From Exiguobacterium sp. BMC-KP (GTDB taxonomy: Bacteria > Bacillota > Bacilli > Exiguobacteriales > Exiguobacteriaceae), in the NCBI RefSeq assembly GCF_001275385.1, contig NZ_LGIW01000015.1:1-64000 (forward strand): a DNA stretch of 64,000 nucleotides, written 5' to 3'. Shown in pieces: positions 35,292 through 44,617 of the stretch. Both the position numbers and the translations under genes were made by a program. Positions within the stretch are counted from its first letter, which is position 1, and the number at the start of each line of letters is the position of its first letter. The notes under the pieces were generated by a model. It made no database searches. It was not told the DNA's origin and worked only from the letters and a program-made list of their open reading frames with translations.

Positions 35292-36338
35292 ATGATGAAG
35301 AAATTCAATGATACGTTTTTGCGGGCGATCCGTGGCGAGCAGATTGATCACGTTCCCGTCTGGTACATGCGACAAGCAGGTCGTTATCAAGCGGAATATC
35401 GTGAAATCAAGAAGACACGGACGCTTTTCGAGATCACACATGACTCGGAGCTAGGCGCATATGTGACAGAACTACCTGTAAAACAATTAGGGGTCGATGC
35501 AGCGATTCTGTATAAAGATATCATGACACCACTTCCATCGATGGGCGTTGATGTCGAAATCAAGAGTGGCATTGGTCCAGTCATCGCGAACCCGATTCGC
35601 ACAATGGAGGATGTCGAAGCACTGCAGCCGTTCAACCGCGAAGATATTCCGTATATCTATGAGACGATTCGTTTGTTGCGCGAACGACTCGAAGTACCGT
35701 TGATTGGTTTTTCTGGAGCACCATTTACACTTGCGAGCTATATGATTGAAGGTGGACCTTCAAAGGGATACCATAAAACGAAAGCATTGATGTATGGACA
35801 ACCTGAGGTATGGCATGCCTTAATGGAGAAACTAGGTGACATGGTCATCGATTACATCAAATCACAAGTAGATGCAGGGATCCAAGCGTTCCAAATCTTT
35901 GATTCATGGGTCGGAACGACAAGCCGGAAAGATTATGTCCGTTATATCAAGCCGACGATGGAACGTATTTTCACGGAATTAAAAGACACGGGTGTACCGA
36001 TGATCATGTTTGGTGTAGGGGCGAGTCATTTGGCAGAAGAATGGCACAGCTTACCGTTAGACGTCGTCGGACTTGATTGGCGTTTGTCGATCGATGAAGC
36101 ACGTGAGCGTGGTTTAACGAAACCTGTCCAAGGAAACCTCGATCCATCTTACCTATTAGCACCATGGGATATCCTTGAAGCAAAAGCGAAAGAGATTCTC
36201 GATATGGGTATGAAGCAACCAGGCTTCATCTTTAACCTCGGTCACGGTATTTTTCCAGAAGTCGATCCAGAAGTATTGAAACGTTTGACTGCATTTATCC
36301 ATGATTATTCGAAAGAAAAAATGGAGGTAGGAAAATGA
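35292..36338 (+). CDS. hemE: uroporphyrinogen decarboxylase
   Basis: Converts uroporphyrinogen III to coproporphyrinogen III. The N-terminal signature [16 protein letters not shown] and the catalytic Asp in YKDIMTPL are intact, with [17 protein letters not shown] and [14 protein letters not shown] toward the C terminus. Length is 348 aa. AAAGGGG lies upstream; two ATGs are adjacent (35292, 35295). First gene of hemE-hemH-hemY, the same operon as in B. subtilis, for the coproporphyrin-dependent haem route. Confidence 0.96.
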   Translation: MMKKFNDTFLRAIRGEQIDHVPVWYMRQAGRYQAEYREIKKTRTLFEITHDSELGAYVTELPVKQLGVDAAILYKDIMTPLPSMGVDVEIKSGIGPVIANPIRTMEDVEALQPFNREDIPYIYETIRLLRERLEVPLIGFSGAPFTLASYMIEGGPSKGYHKTKALMYGQPEVWHALMEKLGDMVIDYIKSQVDAGIQAFQIFDSWVGTTSRKDYVRYIKPTMERIFTELKDTGVPMIMFGVGASHLAEEWHSLPLDVVGLDWRLSIDEARERGLTKPVQGNLDPSYLLAPWDILEAKAKEILDMGMKQPGFIFNLGHGIFPEVDPEVLKRLTAFIHDYSKEKMEVGK

Positions 36339-37267
36339 AGACGTTAGGATTACTTGTCATGGCGTATGGTACGCCGTATAAACCAGAAGATATCGAGCGT
36401 TATTACACGCACATCCGACGTGGACGCAAACCGTCTCCCGAAGCATTGGCAGAGTTGACGGAACGTTACGAAGCAATCGGGGGTGTCTCACCACTCGCGC
36501 AAGTCACGATTGATCAAGCAGAAGAGTTGCACCGTCAATTGTCTGAGAAATACGCGGGCGAGATTGAGTTTAAACTCTACCTTGGTCTAAAACATATTGA
36601 ACCGTTCGTTGAGGATGCTGTCGAGCAAATGGCAAAAGACGGCATCACAGAAGCGGTCACGGTCGTTTTAGCACCACATTACTCTACGTTCAGTATCCGT
36701 TCGTACAATGGTCGTGCGAAGGAAGTCGCGGATCAACATGGTATTCGCCTCGCATCTGTTGAATCTTGGTATAAAGAAGAAGCGTTCCTCGATTGGTGGG
36801 GAAAAGAAATCCGCAAGACGTTCGACGCTTTACCAGTACCTGAAGAAAAAGCCGTGCTCGTTGTTTCAGCACACAGTCTGCCTGAGAAAATCATTGCAAA
36901 CGGTGATCCATACCCAGACCAATTGAAAGAAACTGCAGAATTGATCGCCCAACGTGCTGGTGTATCGCATATGATCACAGGTTGGCAATCAGCTGGACAA
37001 ACGCCAGAACCATGGCTCGGACCTGATGTTCAGGATCTGACACGGGACGTCTATGAAGAAAAAGGGTACGAAGCGTTCGTCTACGTACCAGTTGGTTTTG
37101 TTGCCGATCATTTAGAAGTATTGTTCGATAATGATTACGAATGTAAAGTCGTCTGCGACGAACTCGGAATTCATTATGCTCGACCTGTCATGCCAAATGC
37201 GGATCCAGCTTTCATGAAAGCTGTCACGGAAGCCGTTGCGAAACAGGTGGGTAGTTATGTCCAGTAA
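36335..37267 (+). CDS. hemH: coproporphyrin III ferrochelatase
   Basis: 310 aa. Inserts iron into coproporphyrin III in the Gram-positive pathway. The catalytic histidine lies in [10 protein letters not shown], and the conserved blocks [29 protein letters not shown] and [10 protein letters not shown] match the monomeric, soluble Bacillus enzyme. It overlaps hemE by 4 bp (ATGA) and hemY by 11 bp. Confidence 0.96.
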   Translation: MKTLGLLVMAYGTPYKPEDIERYYTHIRRGRKPSPEALAELTERYEAIGGVSPLAQVTIDQAEELHRQLSEKYAGEIEFKLYLGLKHIEPFVEDAVEQMAKDGITEAVTVVLAPHYSTFSIRSYNGRAKEVADQHGIRLASVESWYKEEAFLDWWGKEIRKTFDALPVPEEKAVLVVSAHSLPEKIIANGDPYPDQLKETAELIAQRAGVSHMITGWQSAGQTPEPWLGPDVQDLTRDVYEEKGYEAFVYVPVGFVADHLEVLFDNDYECKVVCDELGIHYARPVMPNADPAFMKAVTEAVAKQVGSYVQ

Positions 37268-38666
37268 ACGTCTCGTCATCGTAGGCGGCGGTATTTCAGG
37301 ACTTGCGGCTGCCTACTATGCAGAGAAACAGTTTCCGGATATGAACATCACGTTACTCGAGGCAGAAGGTCGTCTCGGTGGGAAGGTAGCGACATTCCGA
37401 GATGAAGGACTAACGATCGAACGTGGTCCAGATTCGTATGTTGCACGAAAACACGTGCTGACCGATCTCATCGAAGAGATTGGATTAGGCAATCAGCTCG
37501 TTCGGAACAATACGTCGCAAGCCTATATCTTAGATGCGCGTGGTCTTCATCCAATTCCGAAAGGTGCCGTGATGGGAATCCCGACGGATTTAGAGTTGTT
37601 CGTACAAACCTCTCTATTGACGGAAGAGGAAAAAGCAGAAGTGACGGAGCGATTGCTCCATCCTGCTGCTGATTTAACGATTCCGGAACGAGATATTCCA
37701 CTAGGGGAATACTTGCGTCCACGCCTAGGGGATGCACTCGTCGAGAAGTTGATCGAACCGCTTCTTTCAGGTATTTATGCGGGGGATATCGACCGGATGA
37801 GCACGTTTGCGACATATCCACAATTTGTCGCGAATGAGCAAAAGGCAGGAAGCTTGTTTGAGGGGATGCGCCTCATGCGTCCGCTTGATCAGCAACAAGG
37901 TCCGACGCTCAAAGCGACAGGTCAATTCTTGTCGCTCGCAACAGGACTCGAATCGCTCGTCGAACGATTGGAAGAAGTGCTCGAACGGACAGAGATTCGT
38001 CTCGAAACACCGCTTCGATCAATCGAACGTGAGAACGACGGACGGTATCGTCTCGAAACAGACCATGGTCCGGAGTTCGCTGATGATATTTTATTGACGA
38101 TCCCACATCGCCAAGTCGTTTCCTTGTTACCAGAAGTAACACTTCCCGGACTCGCGAACCTTTCGACACACTCGACAGCGACCGTCACATTGATTTTTGA
38201 CAAGGAAACAGCGTTACCAATTGATGGGACAGGGTTCATCGTCAATCGTCGAGCACCGTATTCGATTACAGCGTGCACGGCGATTGATCAAAAATGGAAT
38301 CATGCAGCACCGAATCATACGGTACTTCGTGCCTTCATTGGACGTCCTGGGAAAGACGCCCTCGTTCGAGAATCAGACGAAGTGATCGAGCGCGTCGTCT
38401 TAGAAGATCTAGAAAAAATTTGTGGTCGTGCACTTCAACCGGAACGCATCGTTATCAGTCGTTTATTAGATGGATTACCTGCCTATACGGTCGGACATGC
38501 GGAACGGATTCAAGAAGTGCGAGACACTGTCGCTTCTCATTATCCACATATTTATTTAGCAGGACTTGCCTATGATGGTGTTGGACTGCCAGATTGTGTC
38601 GCAGGTGTCAAAACGACACTTGAACAAATGGCGTTACAACAACCGGAACCGTGCCAAGAGTCATGA
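37257..38666 (+). CDS. hemY: coproporphyrinogen III oxidase (HemY/CgoX type)
   Basis: 469 aa FAD enzyme that oxidises coproporphyrinogen III to coproporphyrin III. The N-terminal dinucleotide fold [37 protein letters not shown] and the C-terminal FAD motif [15 protein letters not shown] are intact. ATG 37257 follows AGGTGGGTAGTT inside the end of hemH; the open frame reaches back to 37236 without a ribosome binding site. A terminator follows. Confidence 0.95.
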   Translation: MSSKRLVIVGGGISGLAAAYYAEKQFPDMNITLLEAEGRLGGKVATFRDEGLTIERGPDSYVARKHVLTDLIEEIGLGNQLVRNNTSQAYILDARGLHPIPKGAVMGIPTDLELFVQTSLLTEEEKAEVTERLLHPAADLTIPERDIPLGEYLRPRLGDALVEKLIEPLLSGIYAGDIDRMSTFATYPQFVANEQKAGSLFEGMRLMRPLDQQQGPTLKATGQFLSLATGLESLVERLEEVLERTEIRLETPLRSIERENDGRYRLETDHGPEFADDILLTIPHRQVVSLLPEVTLPGLANLSTHSTATVTLIFDKETALPIDGTGFIVNRRAPYSITACTAIDQKWNHAAPNHTVLRAFIGRPGKDALVRESDEVIERVVLEDLEKICGRALQPERIVISRLLDGLPAYTVGHAERIQEVRDTVASHYPHIYLAGLAYDGVGLPDCVAGVKTTLEQMALQQPEPCQES

Positions 38667-38673
38667 TCGATGG

Positions 38674-38715
38674 AAACCTTTTTGAAGCCTTTCGTGCTTT
38701 AAAAAGGTTTTTTTT
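38674..38715 (+). terminator. terminator of hemEHY
   Basis: AAACCTTTTT pairs with AAAAAGGTTT around a 17-nt loop, followed by a run of T. Confidence 0.75.
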
Positions 38716-38805
38716 GTCTTCAGAAGAATGACGAGGAAGGAAACGGGAATAAGAGACAGAGGAATCAAAAAATTGAAGGATACCGTTGAAACGGGAGGTA
38801 ATTGT

Positions 38806-40257
38806 ATGGTGGAAGTATGGAGTACGTTCACGATCATCATCGTTTACGGATTGCTTATCATGAATATCTTAGCTGTTTTAACGGTTATTTTTCTGGAACG
38901 GCGCGATATTGGAGCGACGTGGGCATGGGTATTTATCTTGTATTTCGTTCCACTCGTCGGATTTTTCGTCTATCTCTTTTTCGGAAGACTATTGAAAAAA
39001 ACGAATTTTTATCGGATCACGGAAGAAGAACAATTGGAACATGATAGACGGATTACTTTGCAGAAAAAAGAATTAACGACGATGGGAAGACATCCGATGA
39101 TTCAAAAACACCGAGACATGATTCGAATGAATTTGATGTCGAACGGTTCGCTACTCAGTCTTTCGAATCAATTGCAGATCCTTTCAGATGGGGAACAGAA
39201 GTTCAATCGGATGATTCAAGATATTCAACAGGCTGAGCATGAAGTGAATATTCAGTACTACATCATTCAAAAGGACCGCCTCGGATTAGCGTTGATTGAT
39301 ACATTAACTGACTGTGCCCGCCGCGGGATCAAAGTTCGACTGTTGTACGATGCTGTCGGTTCACGTAGCCTCAAACGAACAGATTTTAAGGAGTTATTAG
39401 CACACGGTGGGGAAGTGTTTGCCTTTTTTCCGTCGACGATCGGGTTCGTCAATTTTCGATTAAATAATCGCAATCATCGTAAATCCTGTATCATCGATGG
39501 TCGCATTGGTTATATCGGTGGATTTAACGTTGGTACAGAATATCTCGGAATCGATGAAAAGTTCGGCTACTGGCGAGATACGCATTTTCGTTTAGAAGGT
39601 GACGTCGTTCACGATCAACTGGATCGCTTTATTCTCGACTGGAACCAAGCAAGTGATATCTACACGGAAAAATCGCTGTTTTACTACGGAACACATACGA
39701 TTCATGATATTTTACCGATGCAAATCGTCACGTCTGGACCGGATTCTCGCTCAGAATATTTAAAGCTTGCCTTGATCAAGATGATCAACGAAGCGAAACG
39801 AACGATTTATATCCAATCGCCTTATTTCATTCCAGACACGAGTTATTTAGATGCGTGTAAGGCAGCCTTATTATCAGGAGTGGAAGTGCGCATCATGATC
39901 CCGAACAAACCGGATCATCCTTTCGTTTACTGGGCAACGACTGCTGCTGTAGGAGAGCTGCTGTCTTACGGAGCTAACGTCTATACGTATGAGTCTGGAT
40001 TTTTGCATGCGAAAACAATCGTCGTCGATGGCGAAATTGCTTCAGTTGGAACAACGAATATTGATGCGCGAAGTTTTCGTTTGAATTTTGAGATGAATAC
40101 GATTGTCTATGATCAAGGTATCGCAACTGAATTGGAACGACTTTTCCTAGCTGATTGTGACGTCTCGAAACTCATGACGGTCGAGTCCTATGCGGCACGT
40201 TCAAGAATGATCAAATTCAAAGAAAGTATTTCACGTTTACTGTCACCAATCTTGTAA
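38806..40257 (+). CDS. cls: cardiolipin synthase
   Basis: 483 aa. Joins two phosphatidylglycerols to cardiolipin at the membrane. Two N-terminal transmembrane helices (about 8-30, 38-60) are followed by two phospholipase D motifs, HRKSCIIDG (His about 224) and HAKTIVVDG (His about 401). ATG 38806 follows GGGAGGTAATTGT; the open frame upstream to 38728 has no ribosome binding site. Downstream genes (HAD phosphatase, mscL) are co-oriented. Confidence 0.95.
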   Translation: MVEVWSTFTIIIVYGLLIMNILAVLTVIFLERRDIGATWAWVFILYFVPLVGFFVYLFFGRLLKKTNFYRITEEEQLEHDRRITLQKKELTTMGRHPMIQKHRDMIRMNLMSNGSLLSLSNQLQILSDGEQKFNRMIQDIQQAEHEVNIQYYIIQKDRLGLALIDTLTDCARRGIKVRLLYDAVGSRSLKRTDFKELLAHGGEVFAFFPSTIGFVNFRLNNRNHRKSCIIDGRIGYIGGFNVGTEYLGIDEKFGYWRDTHFRLEGDVVHDQLDRFILDWNQASDIYTEKSLFYYGTHTIHDILPMQIVTSGPDSRSEYLKLALIKMINEAKRTIYIQSPYFIPDTSYLDACKAALLSGVEVRIMIPNKPDHPFVYWATTAAVGELLSYGANVYTYESGFLHAKTIVVDGEIASVGTTNIDARSFRLNFEMNTIVYDQGIATELERLFLADCDVSKLMTVESYAARSRMIKFKESISRLLSPIL

Positions 40258-40292
40258 ATGGTGTTTAGGACCAGCCAAAATGTGAAAAATGG

Positions 40293-40298
40293 TATAGT
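40293..40298 (+). promoter_or_regulatory. extended -10 promoter element before the Cof-type gene
   Basis: TATAGT preceded by TGG gives an extended -10 (TGnTATAGT), 35 bp before the start codon. No -35 match is convincing. Confidence 0.45.
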
Positions 40299-40332
40299 GG
40301 TATGGAAAGAGAAAAAGAGGAGAGTGAAGACG

Positions 40333-41214
40333 ATGACAAATCCAATCAAACTACTCGTATCAGACATGGATGGTACCGTTCTTTCGGGTAAACAACGAAT
40401 TGAACCGGAGACGATTCAAGCAATTGAAGCAGCACGCGAGCAAGGTGTAGAATTTGCAATTGCAACAGGACGTAACTACTTAAACGCGAAGGAATTAACG
40501 GATGCAGCAGGTATTCACTGTCCGATCATCGCCTCAAACGGAGCGCGCGTCATGACGGTCGATGGAGAAGAATTGAGTGCGACGACGTTAACGACGGAGC
40601 AAGCGCAACAAATTTACGGCATCATCAGCCAATATGAAGTTTTCTTCGAGATGTTCTGTGATCAAGGACTCGTGACAGCACAGGGGGCAACGATCGATGC
40701 AGCCTACGATTCGCTGAAAGAGCTAAGTGAAGAAAGTGATCGGGCAAAACAAGTCCTTGATTTCTTCCACGATCGTTATTATGTCCATGAAGATGTCAAG
40801 ATGATTGATGGATTCCGATCGTACATTCGCAATCAAGCGGGTCAAGTGTTCAAGTTCATTTCGTTTTCATTTGATCAAGAATTAATGAAAACGATTTGGC
40901 AAGAAATCGAACAGAAGGTCGACGGTGTATATGTTACATCATCAGGACATGATAACATCGAAGTCATGGCAGTTGGTGCTGATAAAGGTACAGCGGTCAA
41001 AATTCTTGCCGATCATCTCGGTGTACCGATTGAACAAGTTGCTGTCATCGGCGATAACTTGAACGATCTTCCGATGTTCAAAGTTGCTGGCAAGGCGATT
41101 GCGATGGGGAATGGTCACGATGAAGCAAAAGCAATCGCCCATCACGTGACGAAAACAAACGATGAGCACGGCGTCGGATATGCGATTCAGCAGTTGGCGT
41201 CCCGTGCTTGGTAA
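40333..41214 (+). CDS. Cof-type HAD phosphatase
   Basis: 293 aa HAD superfamily IIB hydrolase. Motif I DMDGTVL (nucleophile Asp), motif II ATGRN, motif III lysine in GADKGTAVKIL and motif IV GDNLNDLPMF are all present, with the alpha/beta cap between motifs II and III. Such enzymes dephosphorylate sugar phosphates or flavin and pyridoxal precursors; the substrate is not evident. Start 40333 follows AGAGGAGAG. mscL begins 12 bp downstream, so the two are probably co-transcribed. Confidence 0.9.
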   Translation: MTNPIKLLVSDMDGTVLSGKQRIEPETIQAIEAAREQGVEFAIATGRNYLNAKELTDAAGIHCPIIASNGARVMTVDGEELSATTLTTEQAQQIYGIISQYEVFFEMFCDQGLVTAQGATIDAAYDSLKELSEESDRAKQVLDFFHDRYYVHEDVKMIDGFRSYIRNQAGQVFKFISFSFDQELMKTIWQEIEQKVDGVYVTSSGHDNIEVMAVGADKGTAVKILADHLGVPIEQVAVIGDNLNDLPMFKVAGKAIAMGNGHDEAKAIAHHVTKTNDEHGVGYAIQQLASRAW

Positions 41215-41226
41215 GGGGGACGTTTC

Positions 41227-41619
41227 ATGTTTAAGGCCTTCAAGGAGTTCGCATTTCGCGGGAATGTGATTGATTTAGCGGTCGGGGTCATTCTTGGTGC
41301 AGCCTTTAGCGGTATCATCAAGTCGCTCGTCGACAGTGTCTTCATGCCGTTGATCGGAATCATCATTGGTGGCATTGATGTCAAAGGATTATCAGTCATG
41401 GTCGGAAATGCGGAGTTACAATATGGTCAATTTCTTCAAGCGAGTATTGAATTCTTATTGATTGCCTTTGCTCTGTTCATCTTTGTTAAAGGCATTACTT
41501 CGTTCCGGAAAAAGGAAGAAGTCGTTGAAGAAGAAGCAGTCCCGACGACAGAAGAAAAATTATTAACAGAAATTCGGGATGCCCTGATTCGTCAAAATGG
41601 GTCATCAACGAAAAACTGA
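41227..41619 (+). CDS. mscL: large-conductance mechanosensitive channel MscL
   Basis: 130 aa. The first helix and pore FAFRGNVIDLAVGVILGAAF, the short periplasmic loop with DVKGLSVMVGNAELQYGQF, the second helix FLLIAFALFIFVKGI and a cytoplasmic acidic helix bundle are all typical. Opens under membrane tension to relieve osmotic downshock. AAGGGGACGTTTC precedes ATG. A strong bidirectional terminator follows. Confidence 0.96.
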   Translation: MFKAFKEFAFRGNVIDLAVGVILGAAFSGIIKSLVDSVFMPLIGIIIGGIDVKGLSVMVGNAELQYGQFLQASIEFLLIAFALFIFVKGITSFRKKEEVVEEEAVPTTEEKLLTEIRDALIRQNGSSTKN

Positions 41620-41626
41620 CGTATAC

Positions 41627-41667
41627 AAAAAGCCTGTTTCACATCTACATGTGAAACAGGCTTTTTT
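41627..41667. terminator. bidirectional terminator between mscL and the helicase gene
   Basis: AAAAAGCCTGTTTCACA pairs perfectly with TGTGAAACAGGCTTTTT. Confidence 0.92.
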
Positions 41668-41670
41668 AGC

Positions 41671-43833
41671 TCATAAAATTTCGAGTAAGGCATTCTCGGA
41701 ACAGACTTGTAGTGATAGCTGTTTCTTCATTCCTTGATCGAACGAAATTTCTAATACGTCATCGACCAGATGCAAAACCGTCCCTGGACCAAACGCCGTA
41801 TGAGAGACACGCATGTTCTCGGTAATCGGTAACGGAGGAACACTAGCTCTTGTTGCAACAGCAGGGCGCTGACGTTCTGTCTTCCGTTTGGCATCATCCG
41901 GCGTAACGAGACGGTGAACATCTTCGACGAATGGGGAAACATCGTACGACTTCGATTTAAATCGATACGAAAGGAGATGTAGCTCGTGACGGGCTCGTGT
42001 CATCCCAACATAAAACAATCGTGCTGCTTCTTCCATATCATCGAGTTGTCCGTTCTTATAGGCCTTAATCGTATCAGCGGATGGAAGAATACCCGCGACT
42101 AAATCAATCATGAAGACACGATCAAATTCGAGTCCCTTCGCACTGTGAAAGGTTGAAAGGGTGACTGCATTTTGATTTTTATTTTGTTTGGCATCACGCA
42201 TTAATTGTTCAAGATGCGATATCCGTTCGCGGAAGGCGAGTAACGTCGGTACATCGCTCGCGATATTATCAATCGTATTCAATGTCTCGAGCAAGTGATC
42301 GAGGCTAAAACCAAGACTCTCACTCATTTTTCGCAAATTCTTTTCATAGCCTAGCTCATGACGAATCAAGGATAGCGCAGCGGACGGTCGAACAGTCTGA
42401 ATCGAAGCGAAGGTGCGCTTCATTTGCTGAAGTTGTTTCTTTTGATAGAACTTCATATCAATTTTATTGATGAGTAGATCAAACAAAGACTCACCTGTAT
42501 CGAACTGCTGTAGTTGAGCGAGCTGAGCTTTTGAGATGTACCCGGCAAACTTTGTATGAATGGTTGCTAAAACCTCGATATCTGTCGGATCTTGTGCGAA
42601 TGTCATGAAGTTTAAAATATCCTTCAAAATCCAATGACTGAAGAATTTATGGTCGACATCCTTAATGTAGAACGGAATGTTTGCTTGATCCAAGGCGTTC
42701 ATCACATTAATCGATGAGGCATTGTTGCGATATAAGATGGCTACTTCACGATAATTCGTCTCTGTTCGTAATTGGTTCAATAGATAGCGAGTTTGATCCT
42801 CGTAAGTAGGTAGTGTTTCTAAGATGATCGGACGAACAGAATCATTCTCTGTAAACATCTGTTTTGGATAGCGTGCTTTATTACGCTGAATGAATTGATT
42901 AGCAACCGAGACGATGTCTTGAGACGAACGATAATTTTGTTCCATGTATAGGACTGTCGCATTTGGATACGTATCCTTGAAGTGCAAAATTTTAGAAGCG
43001 TCTGCGCCACGCCAGCTGTATAACGTCTGATCATCATCGGCGACAACACAAAGACGATTGTGTGGTAAGGCTAGCTTTTCAACCAATTGATGTTGGACAA
43101 GTGACGTATCTTGACTCTCATCCGTTAAGATATAGTCGAAACGACGTTGGTAATGTTGCAATAAACGACGGTCTTGTTCAAGAATCGTATTCGCATACGT
43201 CAACATATCATCAAAGTCGAGTAAGGGATGTAATGGATCACGCGATTTGAATTGTTCATATGCGACATAGATGTCAGGAAAATGTTTGATCGTCGTCGGA
43301 ACTGCCTTGATTTCCTTTAAAGAAAGAAGACGGTTTTTGACGAAGGAAATCATTCGTAATAACTCATCCATCTGATCATCAGTGACGACACTTCGATTGA
43401 TTTCTTGGAAAATCCTTCGGAGTAACATCCGTTTATGTGGAGCATTTGGATGTTGTTGATCCATCGGACCTTCGATGATCGTATAGGAGAGACGTTGTTG
43501 GGACGTATGATCCCGGACGACTTGAAAAGCAAAACTATGGATCGTCGAAAAAGCCGCAGTTGTTCCGATTAGTTCATGGAACAAATGATAGAATCGGTCC
43601 GCCATCTCACGGGCTGCTGCTTTACTGAACGTCAGACCTAGAATACGATGCGGTTCGATGCGTTTTTGTAAAATCAAATAAGCAATCTTAAAATTAAGAG
43701 TCGTTGTTTTTCCAGAGCCGGGTGAGGCGAGCAACAGCAAAGGACCATGGTCATGTTCGATTGCCTGTCGTTGAACAGGATTCAGCTGAATACCGGTCAA
43801 TCGCTCCATCTGTTCGAAAAAATCTTCATGCAT
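41671..43833 (-). CDS. UvrD/PcrA-like superfamily 1 helicase (divergent paralogue)
   Basis: 720 aa SF1A 3'-5' DNA helicase fold. Walker A ASPGSGKTTT (about residue 37), motif Ia LGLTFSKAAAREM, Walker B ILTDESQDTS, motif III VADDDQTLYSWRGA, motif V TLSTFHSAKGLEFDRVFM and motif VI EEAARLFYVGMTRARHEL are intact. The C-terminal 45 residues (VSHTAFGPGTVLHLVDD) resemble the Tudor-like RNAP-binding tail of PcrA. The DEAQ/DEFQ box reads DESQ, so this is not the housekeeping PcrA. Start 43833 follows GAGGTGAACTGTATC. No partner nuclease gene is adjacent. Confidence 0.85.
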   Translation of the reverse strand: MHEDFFEQMERLTGIQLNPVQRQAIEHDHGPLLLLASPGSGKTTTLNFKIAYLILQKRIEPHRILGLTFSKAAAREMADRFYHLFHELIGTTAAFSTIHSFAFQVVRDHTSQQRLSYTIIEGPMDQQHPNAPHKRMLLRRIFQEINRSVVTDDQMDELLRMISFVKNRLLSLKEIKAVPTTIKHFPDIYVAYEQFKSRDPLHPLLDFDDMLTYANTILEQDRRLLQHYQRRFDYILTDESQDTSLVQHQLVEKLALPHNRLCVVADDDQTLYSWRGADASKILHFKDTYPNATVLYMEQNYRSSQDIVSVANQFIQRNKARYPKQMFTENDSVRPIILETLPTYEDQTRYLLNQLRTETNYREVAILYRNNASSINVMNALDQANIPFYIKDVDHKFFSHWILKDILNFMTFAQDPTDIEVLATIHTKFAGYISKAQLAQLQQFDTGESLFDLLINKIDMKFYQKKQLQQMKRTFASIQTVRPSAALSLIRHELGYEKNLRKMSESLGFSLDHLLETLNTIDNIASDVPTLLAFRERISHLEQLMRDAKQNKNQNAVTLSTFHSAKGLEFDRVFMIDLVAGILPSADTIKAYKNGQLDDMEEAARLFYVGMTRARHELHLLSYRFKSKSYDVSPFVEDVHRLVTPDDAKRKTERQRPAVATRASVPPLPITENMRVSHTAFGPGTVLHLVDDVLEISFDQGMKKQLSLQVCSENALLEIL

Positions 43834-44070
43834 GATACAGTTCACCTCGAGCATTTTATTTCGTGTTTATTAAATCGAACTTTCCTTAGTGTAGCATTTT
43901 TAATAGCAAGAATGGATTACGGAAAGAGGAACTGTGGAATAAAGAGACAAAAGCCTTTTGGACGCTAGATCTTTTAAAAAACTAGGCAAATGAGCATAAA
44001 AACATTAAAATGGGAATAGATGTAAGAGATTACTCTCTTGTCCTGTACAAAGAGGGAAGGCGGAATGAGA

Positions 44071-44568
44071 ATGTCTGTAGTGAAATTACACATGTATACG
44101 AATGAACATTATGAACAATGTGATGCGTTCATTCTTCCGGAAGAGCAAGTCCAATTCACTTCTTTTCCAACGGATGTCGTCACAGACGCAGTTGCCCACC
44201 CAGATAAATTTCCAGTTGTCATTAAAAAAGATGAGCTCGTCGTCGGATTTTTTATTCTCCACCTCAATCCACCTAAAACGCATCGAACCGACGAACAAAG
44301 TGTCTTGTTACGTGCCTTCTCCATTGATGCGCGTCATCAGCACCAAGGGTACGCAAAAGAAGCGATGATGCAGTTACCGGAGTTTGTTCATCATCATTTC
44401 CCAGAAGTCACAGCGATTACACTTGCGGTCAATAAAAAGAACATTGCAGCAAAATCACTCTATTTCAAGACGGGATACGTTGATACGCTACAGTCTGTCA
44501 TGGGACCAATCGGAGAGCAGCACATCCTCGCGTTCGATTTAGAAAAAGAATTGCGATTAAAGCAGTGA
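44071..44568 (+). CDS. GNAT N-acetyltransferase
   Basis: 165 aa. Acetyl-CoA pyrophosphate-binding motif A is visible in LRAFSIDARHQHQGYAKEAM (R/Q-x-x-G-x-A), followed by LAVNKKNIAAKSLYFKTGY (motif B). The layout resembles BltD-like polyamine or small-molecule acetyltransferases; the substrate is unknown. Start 44071 is preferred to ATG 44065 because AAGGCGG (44057-44063) is then 7 nt away. Followed by a bidirectional terminator. Confidence 0.85.
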   Translation: MSVVKLHMYTNEHYEQCDAFILPEEQVQFTSFPTDVVTDAVAHPDKFPVVIKKDELVVGFFILHLNPPKTHRTDEQSVLLRAFSIDARHQHQGYAKEAMMQLPEFVHHHFPEVTAITLAVNKKNIAAKSLYFKTGYVDTLQSVMGPIGEQHILAFDLEKELRLKQ

Positions 44569-44572
44569 AGCA

Positions 44573-44611
44573 AAAAAGCATTTTCCTGATTCTGTTCAGG
44601 AAAATGCTTTT
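44573..44611. terminator. bidirectional terminator between GNAT gene and sucrose-6-phosphate hydrolase
   Basis: AAAAGCATTTTCCTG pairs perfectly with CAGGAAAATGCTTTT. Confidence 0.92.
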
Positions 44612-44617
44612 GTTCAT

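Noticed and set aside
41187-41399. Minus-strand frame opposite mscL
   Set aside because: Shadow of mscL, which has all family features; no ribosome binding site.
43834-44070. Hidden gene in the 237-bp gap between the helicase and GNAT genes
   Set aside because: Only an AT-rich stretch and a weak AAGAG/CTCTT repeat are seen; no ORF has a ribosome binding site.
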